A DNA stretch of 16,458 nt from an uncultured Bacteroides sp. (GTDB lineage Bacteria; Bacteroidota; Bacteroidia; Bacteroidales; Bacteroidaceae), in the NCBI GenBank assembly GCA_900546645.1, contig URDR01000068.1:1-16458 (forward strand), in the 5' to 3' direction. Below, piece by piece: positions 1 to 6,996 of the stretch. How positions within the stretch are numbered: the first letter of the stretch is position 1; the number at the start of each line of letters is the position of its first letter. The translations under genes were made by a program, and so were the position numbers. Below the pieces are notes generated by a model. The model did no database searches, was not told where the DNA came from, and was given only the letters and a program-made list of their open reading frames with translations.

Positions 1-117
1 TGTTGCTCAGGAACTTATAAATAAAGTTAAATCAAAGTGTTGCGGAATTAAGGTTTATGAGTTTTTTAGTTTAAAACTCACAAACTCATAAACTCACAAA
101 CTTACAAACTTACAAAC
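1..117. other. Non-coding region downstream of the Wzc-like gene, with short tandem repeats
   Basis: No convincing gene is seen here. Positions 74-119 contain an AT-rich run of imperfect 8-10 base repeats of the type ACAAACTT / ACAAACTCAT, which overlaps the stop codon of the Wzc-like gene. The same sequence family, in the complementary orientation, fills part of the spacer upstream of that gene (2525-2576). No clear hairpin terminator is visible, so the operon may continue to the left beyond the window. Confidence 0.5.
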
Positions 118-2520
118 TCACTCCTTATCTCCATAACCATAGCCATACCCATAGCCATACTTCTTGCCATAGCCATAATGCCCGTACTTACCATACTTGC
201 CATAGCCATAATACGAACCCGTTTCACGCTTGTTCATGTCAATGCCATTCAGCAAGACACAAGGGTGGGGGAGTTTGTTTTCACTCTTCAAGTCGTTCAC
301 CAGCTTAAATTCGCTCTTCGCCGTATAGCCAGAGCGACAAACATACACACTCAAGTCAGCTACCCGGGCAATCAGCTGCGTATCCGTCACCATACCGATA
401 GGAGCTGTATCGAGAATGACATAGTCAAAATGCTGCTTCAGTATCTCAATCGCATCATCCAGTGCCTGACGAGCCACCAGCTCCGTAGGATTCGGCGGAA
501 TCGTTCCACTGGGAAGAATAAAGAGATTGGCAGACAAGGCAGAAGGCTGGCATAACTCTATTAAATCCGTATGCTTCGGATCAGCTAAATACTGCGTAAT
601 CCCCCGTTCCTTATGTGAAATCTGGAACACCTTGTTCAGTCCCGGCTTACGGATATCCAAGCCCACAATCACCACCTTCTTGCCCATGAAAGCCAAGCTC
701 GTAGCAAGGTTTCCGGCACAGAAACTCTTTCCCTCATGCGCCGTGGTAGAGGTAAAGAAAATCACCTTCTGTTCCGGCTGCAAGAGATACTGCAAGTTGG
801 TACGCACCGATCGGAACACCTCCTCCATCAGTTCGTTACGGTTCTCAGCGATGACAATCGGATTCGCTTCAGCCATCGGGCTCATCGGAATATCGCCCAC
901 AATCGGCAGATGAGTCAACTGCTCTATATCTCCGCGGGTTTCAATCTTGAAGTGCAGCAAGCCGAGCAAGTAGATGATACCCACCGGCAAAGCCAGTCCC
1001 AAGGCCCCTGCCATCATATAAATCAGGGCAGGCTGGGGGAACACCTGATCGCCCGTCAGCGGTTCATCAATGACCCGCGCATTGTTGGCAGTAGAAGCCA
1101 GCGTAATATTATTCTCTTCCCGTTTCTGCAACAGCATCAGATAAAGATTCGCCTGAATCTCCTGCTGACGGGCAATGCTGAGATATTCCTTCTCCTGAAC
1201 CGGAGCATCGCTGATTTTTCCGGCATACTTCTGCGCCTGACGCTCCAGCGCCTGACGGTTGATGAGCAAGCCCTTTTCCGCTGTCTGGATGGCAGCCAGT
1301 ACACTGTTACGCATCACTTCAATGCTCGCATTCAAGCTCTGCACCGCTGGGTTATCCTCATGCGAAGTACGGAGCAACCGTTTGCGTTCAATCAGCATCT
1401 CGTTATAGCGTTCCACCACCGTGGTCAAGTCACCGTTTGTCAGACCGATGTTGGCAGGAATCACCTCATCGTTGCTGCTTTCACTCAAGATATGCTTCTT
1501 CAGATGGTTAATCAGCGTAAGTTGCACCTCATTCGCAGCATACTCCTGCTCGTAAGTGGACTGCTGCGACACAGCTTGGCTGGCATTTTCCGAAATATCC
1601 ACCACACCCGCCTTCTGCTTGAAGCTGGCAAGCTGACTTTCCGTGCTTCCTAATTCCGCATTAATCAGTCGGATACGCTCATCAATAAACTGCGCCGTCT
1701 TGGTAGCCACCTCATTTTTCGCATTGTTCCCTTCCTCATTATATACATCAATCAACTTGTTCTGGAAATCGATGGCACGGCTCACCTGACTGTCGGTCTG
1801 CGTCAGTTGGGCAATGGTTGTAGTCCGGCTGGTCGATACAATTGCCAGATTCGCCCGGAATCCCTCTGCGATAGCCGTAGGCGATGCCACTGTAGCCACC
1901 ACCTCCTTCATCTGCTCCGGAACCACCAGCGCAGAGTCGGCGGCCGAGAACGTAAAGACCCCGATCGGAGTAGGGAAGACCAGCGGCAACTTGCTCACCT
2001 CCTGCGTCCATTCCTCGTCTTCCTGCTTTACCGTCACACGCTCCAGTTTCCCCTGATTGAAGAACATGGAAGCCTGTGCATACTCCATTTTCTCCGCCTC
2101 TTCCGGAGTGACCCACACCTTCACGGGCGACTTCCGGTAAAGCTCCGTATCACGGAAACTGCCCGGTACACGATATTGAATATAGAGATCCATTGCATTC
2201 ACCACCTTTTTCACCAAGGTGCGCGAGCGTAAAATCTCCAGTTCGTTATCGAAATTCTGCGTAGAAGCCGTCACAAAACCCAAGTCGGTCAAGTCCACCC
2301 CTCCGCTTTTCTTGCTTTCATCTTTGATTAAGACCGAAGAGCTGACCGTATAGAGCGGCGTCAGCGTCTTCACATAGAAAAATGCGCCCACTAATGCCAC
2401 GATGACACAGCCCAGAATCCAGGGCCAGCGCATGAGGAGTTTGATAAGGAATACTTTGTAATTGAATCCCGCTCCGTTTTCTTCTTCTTCGAGCAGGTAG
2501 TTGGGTGTGTTTTCTGCCAT
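118..2520 (-). CDS. wzc: Wzc-like polysaccharide co-polymerase / BY-type tyrosine autokinase
   Basis: Inner-membrane protein that controls chain length and export of capsular or exopolysaccharide and autophosphorylates on a C-terminal tyrosine cluster. The 800 residues carry the whole family architecture: an N-terminal Wzz domain with a first membrane segment at about 32-50, a long periplasmic coiled-coil region (about 270-465), a proline-containing second membrane segment (about 495-522), and a cytoplasmic P-loop kinase. The kinase shows Walker A around TTAHEGKSF (592-600, K598), Walker A' VVIVGLDIRKP (616-626) and Walker B VILDTAP (701-707). Residues 768-797 are an unusually dense Tyr/Gly tail, the expected autophosphorylation cluster. 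It follows the export lipoprotein gene on the same strand after a 99-base spacer, so the two probably form one operon. The ATG at 2520 gives the expected cytoplasmic N-terminus. Family assignment is secure; the particular polysaccharide is unknown. Confidence 0.95.
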   Translation of the reverse strand: MAENTPNYLLEEEENGAGFNYKVFLIKLLMRWPWILGCVIVALVGAFFYVKTLTPLYTVSSSVLIKDESKKSGGVDLTDLGFVTASTQNFDNELEILRSRTLVKKVVNAMDLYIQYRVPGSFRDTELYRKSPVKVWVTPEEAEKMEYAQASMFFNQGKLERVTVKQEDEEWTQEVSKLPLVFPTPIGVFTFSAADSALVVPEQMKEVVATVASPTAIAEGFRANLAIVSTSRTTTIAQLTQTDSQVSRAIDFQNKLIDVYNEEGNNAKNEVATKTAQFIDERIRLINAELGSTESQLASFKQKAGVVDISENASQAVSQQSTYEQEYAANEVQLTLINHLKKHILSESSNDEVIPANIGLTNGDLTTVVERYNEMLIERKRLLRTSHEDNPAVQSLNASIEVMRNSVLAAIQTAEKGLLINRQALERQAQKYAGKISDAPVQEKEYLSIARQQEIQANLYLMLLQKREENNITLASTANNARVIDEPLTGDQVFPQPALIYMMAGALGLALPVGIIYLLGLLHFKIETRGDIEQLTHLPIVGDIPMSPMAEANPIVIAENRNELMEEVFRSVRTNLQYLLQPEQKVIFFTSTTAHEGKSFCAGNLATSLAFMGKKVVIVGLDIRKPGLNKVFQISHKERGITQYLADPKHTDLIELCQPSALSANLFILPSGTIPPNPTELVARQALDDAIEILKQHFDYVILDTAPIGMVTDTQLIARVADLSVYVCRSGYTAKSEFKLVNDLKSENKLPHPCVLLNGIDMNKRETGSYYGYGKYGKYGHYGYGKKYGYGYGYGYGDKE
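130..219 (-). repeat. Degenerate tandem repeat encoding the Tyr/Gly tail of the kinase
   Basis: On the plus strand the motif CCATAGCCATA and variants (CCATACTTGCCATAGCCATA) recur through this stretch and encode alternating Tyr-Gly with occasional Lys. Repeats of this kind can change in number by slippage, which would alter the number of phosphorylatable tyrosines without breaking the frame if steps are multiples of 6 bases. That consequence is inference. Confidence 0.6.
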
Positions 2521-2524
2521 GATA

Positions 2525-2619
2525 TGTTTGAGTTTTTTGAGTTATTTGAGTTGTTAAGTTTATAAGTTTATGAGTTCCATTCCTCATTTATCATTCTTCA
2601 TTTATCATTCTTCATTTCC
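2525..2619. repeat. Repeat-filled spacer between the export lipoprotein and kinase genes
   Basis: The 99-base spacer has two repeat blocks. Positions 2525-2576 are degenerate repeats of TTTGAGTT / TTTATAAGTT, matching on the other strand the repeats at 74-119. Positions 2579-2592, 2593-2606 and 2607-2619 are three tandem copies of a 14-base unit, ATTCTTCATTTATC (first copy with one change, third copy shortened). No gene or promoter is evident. AT-rich mini-repeats like these are often seen between genes in Bacteroides; a role is not known to me. Confidence 0.65.
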
Positions 2620-3423
2620 TTAATTACTAACCGCAATGACAAACGAAGTGATTGATGTTACCAAGCTCAGCAAGGTAATCCACATACTCGAATTCTCGTT
2701 GAAAGTGTGAGAACGCCTCTTCGCCTTCGTCGGCTTCACATAAATCACATCATTCTGTTGGATATAAAAATAAGGAGAAGTAGCCACATCCGCCTGCGTC
2801 AAGTCCAAGTGATACACCTGCCGGCGACCCACACTGTCCTCGCGGAGCAACTGAATATCATTACGAACCGAAGAAAGCGTCATGTCGCCTGCCTGCGCCA
2901 AGGCCTCAAAGATTGTCACCTTCTCGTCGCTCACCTGATACGTACCCGGAGATCTTACCTCCCCTAACACACTGAATTTATAGTTCGAGCTGCGCACCGT
3001 CACGTTTGGAACCTCCTTCAGATACGGCTTCAGCAACTCACGGAAGCGACTCTCACATTCACGCGTTGTCATGCCCATCACATGCACCTTGCCCAGCACC
3101 GGGAAATCAATGTTCCCGTCATTGTCCACCAAATAAGCCAGCAATTTGGCATCCTGCATAACTGTGGAAGAATTGTAGCTCTCCTCCTTGCTCTGTCCTA
3201 TTTTACGATAAAAAGGAGCCGAAGCCTCCGGGTCACTGGTACTCACCGTGATGGTCAGTTCATCTTTCGGCATGATACGGAAGTCATAAAGCTGACCCTG
3301 TGTCAGTTGGTTTAGCACTTGCTCATTTTGCAGGTAGAGCGATTTCTTGTACGAGGTACATCCAGTGGTCAGCAGCAGGGCAAGCAAGCCGCAAGCAAAC
3401 TGCAATTTTCTTCTGATAGTCAT
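2620..3423 (-). CDS. wza: Wza-like polysaccharide export outer-membrane lipoprotein
   Basis: Outer-membrane component of a capsule/exopolysaccharide exporter that works with the Wzc-like kinase encoded next. The ATG at 3423 gives 267 residues beginning MTIRRKL, followed by a hydrophobic signal and a lipobox LLTTGC with the acylated cysteine at residue 22. A longer reading from a TTG at 3447 would add eight polar residues before the signal and is less likely. A polysaccharide export domain covers roughly residues 45-115, a SLBB-like domain with the sequence VLGEVRSPGTYQV lies at about 152-164, and a hydrophobic segment at about 248-265 near the C-terminus fits the Bacteroidetes form of the family. 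It is probably the first gene of the operon. The nearest promoter-like element is at 3553-3560. Confidence 0.93.
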   Translation of the reverse strand: MTIRRKLQFACGLLALLLTTGCTSYKKSLYLQNEQVLNQLTQGQLYDFRIMPKDELTITVSTSDPEASAPFYRKIGQSKEESYNSSTVMQDAKLLAYLVDNDGNIDFPVLGKVHVMGMTTRECESRFRELLKPYLKEVPNVTVRSSNYKFSVLGEVRSPGTYQVSDEKVTIFEALAQAGDMTLSSVRNDIQLLREDSVGRRQVYHLDLTQADVATSPYFYIQQNDVIYVKPTKAKRRSHTFNENSSMWITLLSLVTSITSFVIAVSN

Positions 3424-3743
3424 GTTTTTATTCGATTTAATTTTCAAGTTACGTTCCAGTCAACCCTTCTATCCGCCTCATTCCCAACTTTTTTCATCCC
3501 GTTTCACGTTCCCGAAAAAAACATTTAAGTTTAGAGTCGGAAAAGGGTGAGACAAAGATACGTGTTTTTTGTAAGTTTCACGGCATAAAATAGAATAAAT
3601 GACAAGAAAAAGGGTAATGTTTCCATGTCGCCAGTTAAGGACTTCGAATTCGTCCGTTTATTAAAGTCAAAGCCAGATTAAGATTTTTTCCATATAAAGC
3701 GTTTCTTTTGACGTAATGTCTCTGTATTGCTCTGTTTTCTATA
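3424..3743. other. Intergenic region between recombinase and polysaccharide export genes
   Basis: About 320 bases without a convincing gene. It should hold the terminator of the recombinase gene and the promoter and leader of the export operon. A -7-like element is present at 3553-3560 on the minus strand. I looked for inverted repeats flanking that element, of the sort that make capsule promoters invertible in Bacteroides, and saw none. Confidence 0.5.
3553..3560 (-). promoter_or_regulatory. Possible -7 element for the polysaccharide export operon
   Basis: The minus strand reads TATCTTTG, an exact match to the Bacteroidetes -7 consensus TAnnTTTG, about 130 bases upstream of the export lipoprotein start. 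No TTTG is found at the expected -33 position, so the match is partial. Confidence 0.4.
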
Positions 3744-4670
3744 TTATTTCCCCAATGACTTAAAGACTTTCGCAATACACCGCTTTTTCTGTTCCATATT
3801 TGGATGAACATATAAATCCAAAGTTGTTGAAATATTAGAATGCCCTAACAATACACTAACGGTTTTGTAGTCACAGCCAGCTTCTATACAACGAGTGGCA
3901 AAACTATGGCGTAGTCCATGATATTTCAATTTTGGAATACCCAATTTAGCCATTAATTTGCTGTAATAATTACGGTAGGTGCGCGGCTCGGTTGGATGCT
4001 CATCATTAGTCAAGACATAAAAATCTTCATTGACAACTTTCTTCAGTGGTTTAACCATAGCAAGAAGCTCCTTTGTCAAGGGAATTTCCCGACATGAGTT
4101 TTGAGTCTTAGGACTATTGATAATCAATTCGGTATGTTTCTCAATCCCATCAATGATGTAAATCCGCTCAATTGTGCGATTGACTGTTATCGTTCCCTCG
4201 GAAACATTGATGTCACTCCACTTCAAAGCGCAGACTTCCCCTATGCGAAGTCCCGTACAAAGACTGATATAGACGCCCAGTCCGGCAAAGGAAAAATGGC
4301 TTTGAATATGATTGAGTATTTTCTTGTGATTGGCAACTGACAGTACTTCCAATTCTTTTGTCGTGGAAGTAGTTGGATATTTGATGTCCCACTCCTGATA
4401 ATCCATCCATTCATTTTTTACACCGAATTTCATAACCATTTTCAGGACAATCAAAATGTCTTTTACAGATTTCACACTCAGTCCATTCTCAATTTTCCGC
4501 AAAACAAATTCCTGCACAGCCTGTTCATGGAGTGTATAACTATCTCCGAAATTAGGAAGGATATGATTCTCCAGAATAAGCACATAAGCAGCCATTGTGG
4601 ACTGTTTCACATAAGGTTGCTTGTACTTTTTCCATGCAACCGAGATTTCTCTAATTGTTTTTTGTCTCAT
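3744..4670 (-). CDS. Tyrosine recombinase (phage-integrase family), candidate invertase of the hsdS locus
   Basis: Site-specific DNA recombinase that would cut and rejoin DNA through a covalent 3'-phosphotyrosine. The 308 residues are complete: an N-terminal SAM-like core-binding domain (about 5-95) and a catalytic domain from about 105. Catalytic residues are visible in order: R142 in CTGLRIGEVCALKW, K188 in the beta-hairpin SPKTQN, H251 and R254 in HGLRHSFATR, H277 in LLGHSN and the nucleophile Y287 in LDLYVH. The start at 4670 lies only 63 bases from the outermost inverted repeat of the specificity locus, and there is no phage or conjugation gene nearby. The context therefore favours a dedicated DNA invertase for hsdS over a mobile-element integrase. 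Its upstream region lies outside the invertible segment. I did not find a consensus promoter for it. Confidence 0.93.
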   Translation of the reverse strand: MRQKTIREISVAWKKYKQPYVKQSTMAAYVLILENHILPNFGDSYTLHEQAVQEFVLRKIENGLSVKSVKDILIVLKMVMKFGVKNEWMDYQEWDIKYPTTSTTKELEVLSVANHKKILNHIQSHFSFAGLGVYISLCTGLRIGEVCALKWSDINVSEGTITVNRTIERIYIIDGIEKHTELIINSPKTQNSCREIPLTKELLAMVKPLKKVVNEDFYVLTNDEHPTEPRTYRNYYSKLMAKLGIPKLKYHGLRHSFATRCIEAGCDYKTVSVLLGHSNISTTLDLYVHPNMEQKKRCIAKVFKSLGK

Positions 4671-4733
4671 AATCGTATATTAAATGTTGTATATATAATT
4701 AGAGAATAACAAATCCTTCAAGTCCCAAATCTC

Positions 4734-4748
4734 AGATTTCCGGAGTTT
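4734..4748 (+). repeat. Outer inverted repeat, left arm (15 bp)
   Basis: AGATTTCCGGAGTTT, identical to the reverse complement of 8086-8100. It encodes the conserved RFPEF at the start of TRD1 in the same frame as in the expressed hsdS, so inversion between the two arms swaps everything after residue 30 of HsdS in frame. Confidence 0.85.
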
Positions 4749-5273
4749 AGTGGGGAGTGGAGCAGTCAACCGCTCACCGATTTTATGAATTTCAAAAATG
4801 GTATGAATCCTGACGCTAAGCGTTTTGGACGTGGAACGAAGTTCATATCTGTTATGGATATTCTTAATAACCAATATATTTGCTATGATAATATTCGTGC
4901 ATCTGTAGAACTTCAAGATGGAGATATTGAAACATATGGAGTTGATTATGGCGACATCCTTTTTCAACGCAGTTCAGAAACTTTGGAGGATGTTGGTCGG
5001 GTAAATGTTTATTTGGATAGCAAGCCTGCAATATTTGGTGGCTTCGTAATCCGTGGAAAGAGTAAGGGCAACTATAATCCTTTATTCTTTCGCTACCTTT
5101 TGGCTTCACCTACTGCACGAAAAAGAATCATTGTGAAAGGAGCAGGAGCACAGCATTTCAATATTGGACAAGATGGATTAAGTAAGGTATCTCTTGATAT
5201 ACCAAGATTGTCAGAGCAAGAAAAGATTGGAAAACTCTTGCAATGTGTGGATGCTCGCATCACTACCCAAAAG

Positions 5274-5286
5274 CAAAATCATTGAG
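5274..5286 (+). repeat. Central inverted repeat, left arm (13 bp)
   Basis: CAAAATCATTGAG, identical to the reverse complement of 7540-7552. It encodes the conserved KIIE of the central helical region between TRD1 and TRD2. The frameshifting extra G lies immediately to its left. Confidence 0.75.
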
Positions 5287-5303
5287 GACTTGAAGAAACT
5301 AAA

Positions 5304-5322
5304 GTCTGCGATTATTGAAAAA
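5304..5322 (+). repeat. Inverted repeat of the TRD2a/TRD2b pair, left arm
   Basis: GTCTGCGATT, then three unmatched bases, then GAAAAA; the reverse complement matches at 6410-6428. It encodes the central-region residues SAIIEK. Inversion between these arms would exchange TRD2a and TRD2b behind the silent TRD1a. Confidence 0.6.
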
Positions 5323-5865
5323 TTATACTCAAAAATCCAAGGCAAAGAATACTCGTATGGACAATTATTTGAGGTTATCAATGAACGCAACAAACAAATG
5401 GAATATTCCAATATCCTTGCTGCAAGCCAAGAAAAAGGTATGGTGAACAGGAATGATCTAAATTTGGATATCCAATTTGAGCGAAGCAATATCGATATTT
5501 ACAAAATTGTAAGAAAAGGTGATTATGTCATTCATTTGCGCTCATTTCAAGGAGGCTTTGCTTTTTCAAACATGACAGGTGTGTGCAGTCCAGCATATAC
5601 AATACTGCGCCCGAGTACGCTTTTGGAATATGGGTATCTTTCCTATTACTTCAAGTCTTACAGATTTATAAAATCTCTGATTATTGTAACTTATGGCATT
5701 CGAGATGGACGTTCTATAAGTGTTGAAGAATGGCTTAATTTGAAGATTTCAATCCCATCCAAAGAACACCAACTTCATATTCTGAAAGTTCTCAGAAGCT
5801 TTGATTTGAAGATAGAAAACGAAGAAACATATGCAAGTTGTTTGTCAAATCAAAAGCAGTATTTG

Positions 5866-5899
5866 CTTCGCCAAATGTTTATATAAACATCTGGCGAAG
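5866..5899. repeat. 34-bp near-perfect palindrome at convergent hsdS cassette ends (a/b)
   Basis: A self-complementary sequence with 16 of 17 base pairs matching, centred on the TATA between 5882 and 5883. It contains both stop codons of the convergent TRD2a (plus, ends 5886) and TRD2b (minus, ends 5879) cassettes, which overlap by 8 bases. Both strands therefore encode ...RQMFI followed by TAA. It could act as a bidirectional hairpin or as a recombination site; there is no strong T-run to call a classical terminator. Confidence 0.75.
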
Positions 5900-6428
5900 T
5901 AGATGTTGTTTCTCTGATTGCATAGCAATTAAGATGTCTGCTTCTATTTGGGCTTTTCTTTCAATTGATGACAGAAAAGTTGAGATTGTCATTTGCTGCT
6001 CTGATGTCGGTACTATTATTTTGAACATTGCCAAATCTTTTTTCTGAATATTAGGCAAACCTGAACCGATGCGTAGTTTCATTATGTTATCTTCATTCGA
6101 TTTAAGATAATGGTACAAATACAGATTATCAACATTTCCTGTCACATTCTGAATGGAGTAACAATGCCCACCGCTCCAAAAAGGAAAGGTGTTGAATTGC
6201 ACATATCCGCAAGAGTTGCCACCTTCACTTATTGAAATAGTATTGGCTTCTACATTGTAATCGCTATAATAACCAGATGGCTCTGTACCACCGTTCATTA
6301 CATAATATCTACCTCTCTTAGAGAGATTTTCCCCATTGATTTGTTTACCCTTAACAATGTCACATATATCGGACAGCAGAACAATAGAACCTTTTACGCT
6401 TTTGAAAAGTTTTTCTGAAATCGCAGAC
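5879..6428 (-). pseudogene. Silent hsdS second-half cassette TRD2b
   Basis: A partial specificity gene without start or TRD1. From the repeat at 6428 it reads, on the minus strand, SAISEKLFKSV, then a TRD2 (GSIVLLSDICDIVKGKQINGENLSKRG onward in the usual HsdS style), then the motif PTSEQQMTISTFLSSIERKAQIEADIL and the common tail KQHLLRQMFI. An open frame continues upstream to an ATG at 6532, but that extension is antisense to the neighbouring cassette TRD2c and shows no HsdS similarity, so I do not count it. It would be expressed only after being moved behind the expressed TRD1 by inversion, probably in two steps: with TRD2a first, then through the central repeat. Confidence 0.75.
6410..6428 (-). 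repeat. Inverted repeat of the TRD2a/TRD2b pair, right arm
   Basis: On the minus strand GTCTGCGATT, three unmatched bases, GAAAAA, the partner of 5304-5322. It marks the 5' edge of cassette TRD2b. Confidence 0.6.
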
Positions 6429-6443
6429 CTATAAGCCGGACAA

Positions 6444-6461
6444 TCCTTAATTAGGGGAATT
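6444..6461 (+). repeat. Inverted repeat of the TRD2c/TRD2d pair, left arm (18 bp)
   Basis: TCCTTAATTAGGGGAATT, perfectly matching the reverse complement of 7513-7530. It encodes SLIRGI in the central helical region and is the 5' edge of cassette TRD2c. This is the longest perfect repeat pair in the locus. Confidence 0.88.
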
Positions 6462-6983
6462 GCACAGAATGTTGTTCGCAGCAACAAGCCAAATGTTCTC
6501 TTATCAGAATGCTTAGAATGTAGTTCATCCACTCTGCAAGAAAGCGATGTCTGTGAGAATGGAACCTATCCTGTATATGGTGCAAATGGTATCGTTGGCT
6601 ATCTCGATGGTTATAGTACAGAAGATGAAGCTGTCCATATTATCAAGGATGGTTCAGGTGTAGGAACAGTCTCTTATGTTATTGGCAAGTGTTCTGCAAC
6701 AGGGACATTGAACACTTTACAAGCTAAAGATGGCTATTTGCTTCAATACCTATATTATATGCTAAAAGTATTCAACTTTGAACCTTATAAAACAGGCATG
6801 GCTATACCTCACATCTATTTCAAAGATTATGGTAAAGCCAAAATATTTTGTCCATCATATATTGAACAACTTAGATATGCAGAACTGCTATCTACTGTAG
6901 ATGGCAAACTATTGACAGAACAGAACATTTTAGTAAATTTCAGTTTGCAGAAACAATACCTGCTCCGTCAGATGTTTATATGA
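6444..6983 (+). pseudogene. Silent hsdS second-half cassette TRD2c
   Basis: From the 18-bp repeat the plus strand is open to a TGA at 6983. It reads SLIRGIAQNVVRSNK, then a TRD of the ENGTYPVYGANGIVGYLD type common in Type I specificity subunits, then a distal helix ending SLQKQYLLRQMFI. An in-frame stop (TAA at 6432) lies just upstream, and there is no start codon or first TRD, so it is a storage cassette. Inversion between 6444-6461 and 7513-7530 would join it in frame behind the expressed TRD1, replacing the present second half. It converges with the expressed gene, overlapping its stop by 8 bases (6976-6983). Confidence 0.82.
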
Positions 6984-6996
6984 ACATCTGGCGAAG
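6963..6996. repeat. 34-bp imperfect palindrome at convergent hsdS cassette ends (c/d)
   Basis: The counterpart of 5866-5899 at the junction of TRD2c and the expressed hsdS. It is less perfect (14 of 17 base pairs, two further G-T pairs in RNA). The plus stop TGA (6981-6983) and the minus stop (6976-6978) again overlap within 8 bases. The two junctions share the same architecture, pointing to duplication of a convergent cassette pair. Confidence 0.65.

Larger units (their letters stand above)
4722..5886 (+). pseudogene. Silent, frameshifted hsdS copy (TRD1a-TRD2a)
   Basis: A second specificity-subunit sequence facing the expressed one. The homology begins without a start codon at 4722 (VPNLRFPEFSGEW, in frame from a stop just upstream), parallel to VPHLRFPEFEGEW in the expressed protein. 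The first frame runs to a stop at 5285 and carries TRD1a ending in the central-region motif SEQEKIGKL. A second frame then continues from about 5274 to 5886 with the central helix NKIIEDLKKLKSAIIEKL, TRD2a, and the shared tail KQYLLRQMFI. The break is explained by one extra base: the expressed copy reads CAAAACAAAATCATTGAG, this copy CAAAAGCAAAATCATTGAG (extra G about 5273). It has no promoter or start of its own and is best read as a storage copy expressed only after inversion. A sequencing error at the G is possible. Confidence 0.85.

Noticed and set aside
736..1653. A 305-residue plus-strand open frame
   Set aside because: It is antisense to the kinase gene, whose domains are intact here. 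The translation is rich in His, Arg and Gln, as expected of a reverse reading.
3424..3447. TTG start for the export lipoprotein at 3447
   Set aside because: The ATG at 3423 gives a normal lipoprotein signal; the eight extra residues would only lengthen the region before the signal.
3424..3743. Invertible capsule promoter next to the recombinase
   Set aside because: I compared both sides of the -7-like element at 3553-3560 and saw no inverted repeats of useful length.
6429..6532. N-terminal extension of the TRD2b frame from an ATG at 6532
   Set aside because: The extension reads the antisense of cassette TRD2c and shows no specificity-subunit similarity; homology starts at the repeat ending at 6428.
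5866..6996. CRISPR array or phage attachment sites
   Set aside because: The repeats are only two palindromic copies explained by overlapping hsdS ends; no regularly spaced repeats, cas genes, tRNA or integration module are visible.
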